Below the pieces are notes generated by a model that saw only the letters and a program-made list of their open reading frames with translations, was not told where the DNA came from and did no database searches. From Pyrodictium sp. (GTDB taxonomy: Archaea; Thermoproteota; Thermoprotei_A; Sulfolobales; Pyrodictiaceae), in contig DQUB01000216.1 of NCBI GenBank assembly GCA_015662475.1, positions 1 to 11,222 on the forward strand: a stretch of DNA of 11,222 nt, written 5' to 3'. A program made the position numbers and the translations under genes. Of this stretch, positions 6,256 to 11,222 are shown piece after piece; the first letter of the stretch is position 1, and every line of letters begins with the position of its first letter.

Positions 6256-8079
6256 TCACTCTACGGTAACAGTTTTAGCTAGGTTTCTAGGTTTGTCGGG
6301 ATCATAGCCTCTAAGCACTGCGAGTCTATAAGCTAGAAGTTGTAAAGCTGGCATGATGTAGTATGGTGCAAGATACTCGTCGCAAGGGCCTAATAATAGT
6401 TTAAAGTTTGCTTTTACATCCTCATAACAGCTAAGTCCTATGAGAACAGTAAAAGCGCCACGTGACATCATCTCCTCAATATTTGAAGCGATTTTTTCTA
6501 CTATGTGTGCAGGTGGTGTTCCGATGAAAATTGTGGGAAAGCCTTGATGTACGAGAGCTATTGGACCATGTTTGCTTTCGCCAGCTGGATAAGCTTCTGC
6601 ATGAATGTAGCTTACCTCTTTTATTTTGAGTGCAGCCTCTAGAGCTAAGAAGGCTCCAAGAAGTCTACCGAGTATGTACATGTGTTCTTCTCTATGCAAT
6701 CTCATAGCCAATCTATTGATATGTGGACTAGCTCGTTGCAAGCTTTGTTCTACAGCTTTAGGTGCTTGGCCAAGAAGTTTTATGTAGTTTTTGAGCTCAC
6801 TTTCACTGTATAGCCCTCTCAGAAATCCTACATGGAATGCTATATGTTGTAAGACAAGGATTTGTGTGAGATATGTTTTAGTGGCAGCTACACCAATTTC
6901 AGGCCCTGCCCTCGTATATACCGTTATATCGGCTTCACGTGGTATTGCACTACCAATAACATTTGAGATAGCGATGATTTTTGCCCCTCTCTTTTTAAAG
7001 AGACGTACAGCTTTCAATGTGTCTATGGTTTCACCACTTTGGCTTATGGCTATCAACACAGTATCTTCAGAGGCTAGATCGGCGTAAAGTTCGGCTTCAG
7101 AGGAAATGAATGCATGTGGAAGTTGGTTAGCCACTCTAGCAAAGTAGTAGGTGGCTGTGAGACCAGCATGGTAGCTTGTACCTGCACCTGTTACGAAAAC
7201 CTTACTACTTTCAACTATCAGTTTTGCAGCTCTAACAACATTTTCATCAGCTAAGATACCGCTATAGGTATCGTAGAGAGCACGAGGCTGCTCCATAATC
7301 TCTTTGAGCATAAAGTGTGGATAACCTGCTTTCTCAATATCGGCTACACTCCAATTGACAACGTGTATACGTGGTCTCCAATTTACCGGTCTACCGTCCT
7401 TGTAGAGGACAATATTGCCTGGTTCAACAAAACCGTATTCACCGTCTTCAACTACTACTATCTTTCGACTATACTCTATCAGTGATGGTATATCGCTCGA
7501 GAGAAGCCCATAGGTAGGTGATACAGCTAGTATAAGTGGGCTAACGTTTTTAGCGAAATAGATTCTATTGGGCGTGTTAGCATAGAGTAGTGCAACGGCA
7601 TATGTACCTTTTAAAATCTTAACCAGCTTGTGCAAGGCTTGAAGAGGTGTTAGACCTTCACCAATGATATACTCTTCGAGTATGTGGGCGATAACCTCTG
7701 TATCTGTTTCACTTTTAAAAACATGTCCTTTTTCCTCTAGTTGACGTTTAAGCTCAAGATAGTTAGATATAATGCCATTATGAACTACAGCTATTAGTCC
7801 TTTACAATCAGTATGTGGGTGTGCATTGATTTTGCTAGGTTGTCCATGGGTGGCCCATCTAGTGTGTGCAATACCAATATTAGAGTACAGAGATAATACG
7901 TTGTACTTCTTGACTACATGATCGATATAACCTTTATCTTTCAATACAACAAGTTTGCCTTCAATGATGAAAGCGAATCCAGCACTATCATACCCTCTAT
8001 ATTCGAGGCGTTTTAGACTACGTACAAGCAATGGAACAACATTTGTATTGCTTGAGACTATACCTACAATACCACACAT
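6256..8079 (-). CDS. glmS: Glutamine--fructose-6-phosphate aminotransferase (isomerizing)
   Basis: GlmS makes glucosamine-6-phosphate from fructose-6-phosphate and glutamine, the first committed step to UDP-GlcNAc used in archaeal N-glycans. The N-terminal glutaminase (about 1-220) has the nucleophile C2 exposed after Met removal (MCGIVG), YRGYDSAG at 27-34, HTRWATHG at 72-79 and HNG at 100-102. Two SIS sugar-isomerase domains follow (about 285-415, with SQSGETIDT at 346-354; and about 455-590). The isomerase residues E488 and H504 and the C-terminal PRNLAKTVTVE with K602 are in place. The 607 residues match the E. coli enzyme (609). The ATG has GAGG six bases upstream. It leads the operon with the GlmU-like gene. 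I see no glmS ribozyme, and there is little room for one in the short leader. Confidence 0.97.
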   Translation of the reverse strand: MCGIVGIVSSNTNVVPLLVRSLKRLEYRGYDSAGFAFIIEGKLVVLKDKGYIDHVVKKYNVLSLYSNIGIAHTRWATHGQPSKINAHPHTDCKGLIAVVHNGIISNYLELKRQLEEKGHVFKSETDTEVIAHILEEYIIGEGLTPLQALHKLVKILKGTYAVALLYANTPNRIYFAKNVSPLILAVSPTYGLLSSDIPSLIEYSRKIVVVEDGEYGFVEPGNIVLYKDGRPVNWRPRIHVVNWSVADIEKAGYPHFMLKEIMEQPRALYDTYSGILADENVVRAAKLIVESSKVFVTGAGTSYHAGLTATYYFARVANQLPHAFISSEAELYADLASEDTVLIAISQSGETIDTLKAVRLFKKRGAKIIAISNVIGSAIPREADITVYTRAGPEIGVAATKTYLTQILVLQHIAFHVGFLRGLYSESELKNYIKLLGQAPKAVEQSLQRASPHINRLAMRLHREEHMYILGRLLGAFLALEAALKIKEVSYIHAEAYPAGESKHGPIALVHQGFPTIFIGTPPAHIVEKIASNIEEMMSRGAFTVLIGLSCYEDVKANFKLLLGPCDEYLAPYYIMPALQLLAYRLAVLRGYDPDKPRNLAKTVTVE

Positions 8080-8116
8080 GGATCCTCAATTTGCAAAAGT
8101 AGTATTGGAAGGTGCT

Positions 8117-8128
8117 ATTTTTATTTAA
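8117..8128 (-). promoter_or_regulatory. TATA box region for glmS operon
   Basis: The minus strand reads an AT-rich TTAAATAAAAAT, followed about 26 bases later by an expected start near 8096 and a leader of about 17 bases containing the Shine-Dalgarno sequence GAGG. On the plus strand the same stretch could support transcription towards the sRNA at 8166-8218. Confidence 0.5.
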
Positions 8129-8165
8129 TGTGGTTTGCTGTCTTAATCTTGGAGTGTTATGTTTT

Positions 8166-8218
8166 GTGATGAGTGAGCCCCTAGCAGAAAATTTGATGAA
8201 GAATCTTCAGCGTGCTGA
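8166..8218 (+). ncRNA. C/D box sRNA candidate overlapping the thrS 3' end in antisense
   Basis: A perfect C box GTGATGA (8166-8172) is followed by a 12-base guide gtgagcccctag (8173-8184), a D'-like CAGA (8185-8188), a C' box TTGATGA (8193-8199), a 15-base interval, and a D box CTGA (8215-8218). Size and order fit an archaeal methylation guide; the D' box has one mismatch and the second interval is slightly long. The last dozen bases overlap the final codons of thrS on the opposite strand, a placement often seen for archaeal sRNA genes. I could not assign a target to either guide. It has an AT-rich promoter-like stretch near 8117-8128. Confidence 0.55.
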
Positions 8219-10084
8219 CCTTGTACCCTTCACAGGTCTCTCTAGGTAGACTAGTGTTGGCCGCTGGCTAACTCGTCTTGGAAGTGTTGGTTCAACCCTA
8301 GGATAACCTTCCAACTCTTTTTCGACCATAGCTAGCAGTTCTTCTGGTTTAACCGCGATACGATCATTTGTTCGCCTAATTGTAACGTTAACTGTTCCCG
8401 TACTAACCTCTCTATCACCAATAACTCCTATGTACGGTATCCATTCTCTAGCAGCATCACGTATGCGTTTTCCAAGTCCTTCTCTCCTATCATCTATATC
8501 TACTCTAATGTCATGCGATTCTAGCAAGCTTGCAACTTTCTCGGCGAATGGCAGATGTTTATCGACGTCCAAAGGTATTAGTCTTACCTGTATAGGCGCT
8601 AGCCATGTGGGTATGTAGGGTGTTTTCCCTTTGACCTCTAGTTGGGCTGCAGTGTCGAAGACCATGTAGATGTAGCGTTCTACAGAGCCTATAAGTGCTG
8701 TATGTATTATCACTGGATAGTTTTCGTTTCCTCTCTCATCTACATATTTGATGTCAAATCTTTTTGCATTGCCAACATCTATTTGGTATGTTGCTATTTC
8801 ACGTGGTCTCTTAGCAACATCTATTATGTGGTACTCGACGTTCAACACCCAATAGTATATTGCAGGGGGATAGACAGCTACTACAGCAGGTCTACCATCT
8901 ACTCTCACATGTTCAACTATATCGTCAAGATTGTTTCGCCAAAAGTCTTCTGTAACATTGTAGACTGCAACATATCTACGTCCTAGCTTAGCAGCCTCCT
9001 CATGTATAACCTTTTGGACTCTATCTAGAATTATCTTCCTAGCTTCTGCAATATCTCTTGTTAATATGTGGAGGTCAGGCATCAAGAACTTCCTTAGTCT
9101 AAAGCAGAGCGTAAGTTCACCTGTTTGTTCAAAACGGTAGCTGTCGGCAACCTCGAAAATTCCTAGTGGTAGATCGCGATAACTCAACACATAGTCTTTC
9201 AACATTGCAAATTGTTGGTGGCATGCAGCGTAGCGTAGTACAAGGTGTTTCTTCTCAGCCCAAAACTCGTACAGCCTATCTCCAAAAAGTTCAGCATGTT
9301 CTCTTACAGGTTTTAATGCTAAATCAAACATGTTAGTGCCTTTAACCATTAGGACAGGTATACCCAATCTTCTAGCAACATACCAAGAATATCTAGATAC
9401 AGCTTCTACCATAAGTGCTGCATGTGGTTGATAGCGCATGTGCCCATAGTCTGAATATGGTTCCCATTCAAACCCAAACTTGGAACAGTATCTTATCACA
9501 GGATTGTCAATTTCTTCAAAGCTTTTTCCTAGCGCCTCCTTCTCAATCAATACCCTCAACTCTTCATCAGCTCTAGGCAAATATTCTTCAGGCTCGAAAA
9601 CGTTGCCGTCTGGTGTTAAAACAAAATACTTCTTTTCAACTTTTGGTCTCTTAACTACTCTAGGCACATATGTTCTTGATAGCTCGGCAAGAGGGTGGCC
9701 ATAGCAGTGTATCTCGAACTCCTTGTACCAGCCAAAAGGTGCACGTATCAACTCAATGTTCTTCGCTCTAGCTTTTTCAGTCAAAGCATCTAGAATTTCT
9801 AATGCTTTGTCTGGTGGAGCCAGCTGACTTGATAGATGTGCGTACGGGTATATGACCAGCTTATCTGCTTTTACAGTGTTCATATAATTGGCTATATCTT
9901 CTACAGCTTTTTCGACAACCTCTTCATAGTTCTTCGTATCGATATCTTCTACCGTAATGAAGGCAACAACGCAGTTTTCACAACATTTTCTCTCAACTTG
10001 AGATATCTTCTCATAACCCTCCTTTAGCGCTGGCTTATTCGGTTTGAAACAAAAGGACTTAGCATGTAGTAGTAGTACGCGCAA
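8207..10084 (-). CDS. thrS: Threonyl-tRNA synthetase, archaeal type with N-terminal editing domain
   Basis: The enzyme charges tRNA-Thr with threonine and clears mischarged serine. Residues 1-145 form the archaeal D-aminoacyl-deacylase-like editing domain; H83, Y120, K121 and E134 fall at the same numbers as the editing residues I recall from Pyrococcus abyssi. The class II core follows, with motif 2 at about 316-340 (YRFEQTGEL to MPDLH), zinc ligands C288, H339 and H461, and motif 3 GSVER at 466-470. The anticodon-binding domain starts near 493 (WLAPIQVRLIPL). The length of 625 is complete for the two-function form. I accept the TTG start at 10084 because MRVLLLHA matches the family's N-terminus; GAGGT lies about 12 bases upstream. 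It stands alone on the minus strand, divergent from radA. Confidence 0.95.
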   Translation of the reverse strand: MRVLLLHAKSFCFKPNKPALKEGYEKISQVERKCCENCVVAFITVEDIDTKNYEEVVEKAVEDIANYMNTVKADKLVIYPYAHLSSQLAPPDKALEILDALTEKARAKNIELIRAPFGWYKEFEIHCYGHPLAELSRTYVPRVVKRPKVEKKYFVLTPDGNVFEPEEYLPRADEELRVLIEKEALGKSFEEIDNPVIRYCSKFGFEWEPYSDYGHMRYQPHAALMVEAVSRYSWYVARRLGIPVLMVKGTNMFDLALKPVREHAELFGDRLYEFWAEKKHLVLRYAACHQQFAMLKDYVLSYRDLPLGIFEVADSYRFEQTGELTLCFRLRKFLMPDLHILTRDIAEARKIILDRVQKVIHEEAAKLGRRYVAVYNVTEDFWRNNLDDIVEHVRVDGRPAVVAVYPPAIYYWVLNVEYHIIDVAKRPREIATYQIDVGNAKRFDIKYVDERGNENYPVIIHTALIGSVERYIYMVFDTAAQLEVKGKTPYIPTWLAPIQVRLIPLDVDKHLPFAEKVASLLESHDIRVDIDDRREGLGKRIRDAAREWIPYIGVIGDREVSTGTVNVTIRRTNDRIAVKPEELLAMVEKELEGYPRVEPTLPRRVSQRPTLVYLERPVKGTRSAR

Positions 10085-10216
10085 GGCCTAGCACATACCT
10101 CGCTCATCTCCTAACTTATGTGGGGCATTTGAGCCTTTCACTTGTTTAGTTTCGGGCTACTGCAGCAGCAGATATTAGGGTATTATCGGTCTACCCCTTT
10201 ACTTGGGCGCGCCTAG
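10085..10216. other. thrS-radA divergent intergenic region
   Basis: This 132-base gap carries the promoters of two divergent genes. I see no RNA gene, since neither strand has paired C and D boxes. It contains a short CAG run (about 10162-10170) and a palindromic GGCGCGCC (10206-10213) immediately before the radA start. No strong TATA box for thrS is visible; CATAAGTT near 10112-10120 (minus strand) is a weak candidate. Confidence 0.5.
10181..10186 (+). promoter_or_regulatory. Candidate TATA element for radA
   Basis: TATTAT lies 31 bases before the ATG at 10217, so transcription would begin only a few bases ahead of the start codon. No Shine-Dalgarno sequence is present, which fits the (near-)leaderless mRNAs common for first genes in Crenarchaeota. 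Confidence 0.35.
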
Positions 10217-11203
10217 ATGGTAAGTAGTAAGAAAACAAAGAAAGAGATTAAAACATTGACGGATTTGCCGGGTGTAGGGCCTGCAACAGCATCTAAATTG
10301 ATAGAAGCTGGCTACTCTACTATTGAAGCTATAGCTGTGGCTACCCCACAAGAATTGAGTGCGGCAGCAGGAATCCCGCTAACAACTGCCCAAAGGATAA
10401 TCAAAGCTGCAAGAGATGCTCTCAACATTAGGTTTAAGACGGCTTTGGAGTTGAAAAAGGAGAGGCTTGCTGCTAAGAGGATAACAACGGGTAGCAAGAA
10501 TCTAGACGACTTGTTAGGTGGTGGTATAGAGACCAAAATGATAACTGAGTTCTTTGGCGAATTCGGTACTGGAAAGACACAGATTTGTCATCAATTGGCA
10601 GTCAATGTTCAGCTTCCTGTGGAGAAAGGTGGTCTCTCTACTGGTGACAACATCGCTAAAGCCGTCTACATAGACACTGAAGGCACATTCCGTTGGGAGC
10701 GTATTGAAGCTATGGCAAAGAGATGGGGTCTCGATCCTGATAAGGTGATGGAAAACATACTCTACATAAGAGCCATAAATAGTGATCACCAGATGGCTAT
10801 AGTTGATGAGCTATTTAACATAGTACCAAAGGAGAACATCAAGCTTGTAATTGTAGATTCTATAACGGGACACTTCAGAGCAGAGTATCCAGGTAGAGAA
10901 AACCTGGCTATGCGCCAGCAAAAATTGAATAGACATTTGCACCAGTTAGCTCGTTTGGCAGAAATCTACGATCTAGCAGTGGTTATAACCAACCAGGTTA
11001 TGGCGAGACCAGATGTGTTTTATGGTGATCCCACACAGCCTGTCGGTGGACATGTCCTATACCATGCACCAGGTGTTAGAGTGCAGTTGAGGAAGAGCAG
11101 GGGTAATAAGAGGATAGCAAGAATAGTCGATGCACCCCATCTACCGGAAGGTGAAACTGTTTTCGTGATAACTGACTATGGTATTGCAGATCCAGAAGAC
11201 TAA
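10217..11203 (+). CDS. radA: DNA repair and recombination protein RadA
   Basis: RadA is the archaeal Rad51/RecA-family recombinase that forms filaments on single-stranded DNA and drives strand exchange in repair. Residues about 12-65 are the N-terminal helix-hairpin-helix domain (LPGVGPATASKL). F73-x-x-A76 (FKTA) is the polymerisation motif that docks into the neighbouring subunit. The ATPase core has Walker A GEFGTGKT (114-121) and Walker B LVIVD (210-214), the DNA-binding loops around 220-235 and 262-280, and an ATP-cap segment DAPHLPEGE (305-313). The 328 residues are close to the usual 320-325. The start is the only reasonable ATG and has no Shine-Dalgarno sequence. The gene is complete, ending 19 bases before the window edge. 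Paralogues such as RadB lack the N-terminal domain, so RadA proper is favoured. Confidence 0.97.
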   Translation: MVSSKKTKKEIKTLTDLPGVGPATASKLIEAGYSTIEAIAVATPQELSAAAGIPLTTAQRIIKAARDALNIRFKTALELKKERLAAKRITTGSKNLDDLLGGGIETKMITEFFGEFGTGKTQICHQLAVNVQLPVEKGGLSTGDNIAKAVYIDTEGTFRWERIEAMAKRWGLDPDKVMENILYIRAINSDHQMAIVDELFNIVPKENIKLVIVDSITGHFRAEYPGRENLAMRQQKLNRHLHQLARLAEIYDLAVVITNQVMARPDVFYGDPTQPVGGHVLYHAPGVRVQLRKSRGNKRIARIVDAPHLPEGETVFVITDYGIADPED

Positions 11204-11222
11204 GCAGCAGTTTTCTCAACGC

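Noticed and set aside
7957..8110. glmS ribozyme or riboswitch upstream of glmS
   Set aside because: The inferred leader is about 17 bases and shows no such fold; this ribozyme is known from bacteria.
8200..8214. tRNA-Phe anticodon loop as target of the sRNA at 8166-8218
   Set aside because: The guide complement contains CUGAAGA, but the flanking bases would not form an anticodon stem, so the match is probably chance.
10162..10213. CAG run and GGCGCGCC palindrome before radA as regulatory repeats
   Set aside because: Both are too short and isolated to support a function; they are noted only as part of the intergenic region.

Overview
This window looks like chromosome from a hyperthermophilic crenarchaeon (Thermoproteota), possibly of the Desulfurococcales/Ignisphaera type. 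The evidence is an adjacent pair of topoisomerase VI subunit genes, a RadA recombinase, an archaeal-type threonyl-tRNA synthetase with its N-terminal editing domain, a class III (prepilin-type) signal peptide, frequent ATA and AGA/AGG codons, TATA-box promoters and TTG starts. Species placement is inference. I see no insertion sequence, integrase, CRISPR array, tRNA or rRNA gene.

Layout from left to right. Bases 1-380 hold the N-terminal part of a pilin-like secreted or membrane protein on the minus strand. Its promoter region (about 384-517) contains a TATA box and a perfect 12-bp palindrome, and is shared with a plus-strand operon: top6B (518-2119), top6A (2150-3313, TTG start) and deoC (3310-3987, ATGA overlap). 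The 3988-4162 gap is clearly more GC-rich than its surroundings. It reads as two head-to-head C/D box guide sRNAs on opposite strands, whose guides match neighbouring sites in the peptidyl-transferase part of 23S rRNA. A minus-strand pair follows: a 52-residue zinc ribbon (4163-4321) coupled to an ASCH-domain protein (4314-4940). Upstream of it, 4941-5111 holds a 9-bp hairpin and a weaker C/D-like RNA candidate. Next, still on the minus strand, are a GlmU-like nucleotidyltransferase with left-handed beta-helix repeats (5112-6242) and glmS (6256-8079), an apparent amino-sugar (UDP-GlcNAc) operon with its own TATA box. The 8080-8206 gap carries a third C/D box sRNA on the plus strand, running into the 3' end of thrS (8207-10084, minus). 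After a 132-base gap comes radA on the plus strand (10217-11203).

How the genes fit together. Topo VI and RadA are core DNA topology and recombination genes. DeoC handles deoxyribose-5-phosphate and is translationally tied to topo VI. GlmS makes glucosamine-6-phosphate, and the GlmU-like protein would act later towards UDP-GlcNAc, although its nucleotidyltransferase signature is degenerate. The conserved proteins are ordinary. The most interesting material is in the short gaps: guide RNAs aimed at the ribosome's catalytic centre, the palindrome at the pilin promoter, and the unexplained RNA-like element near 5029-5104.
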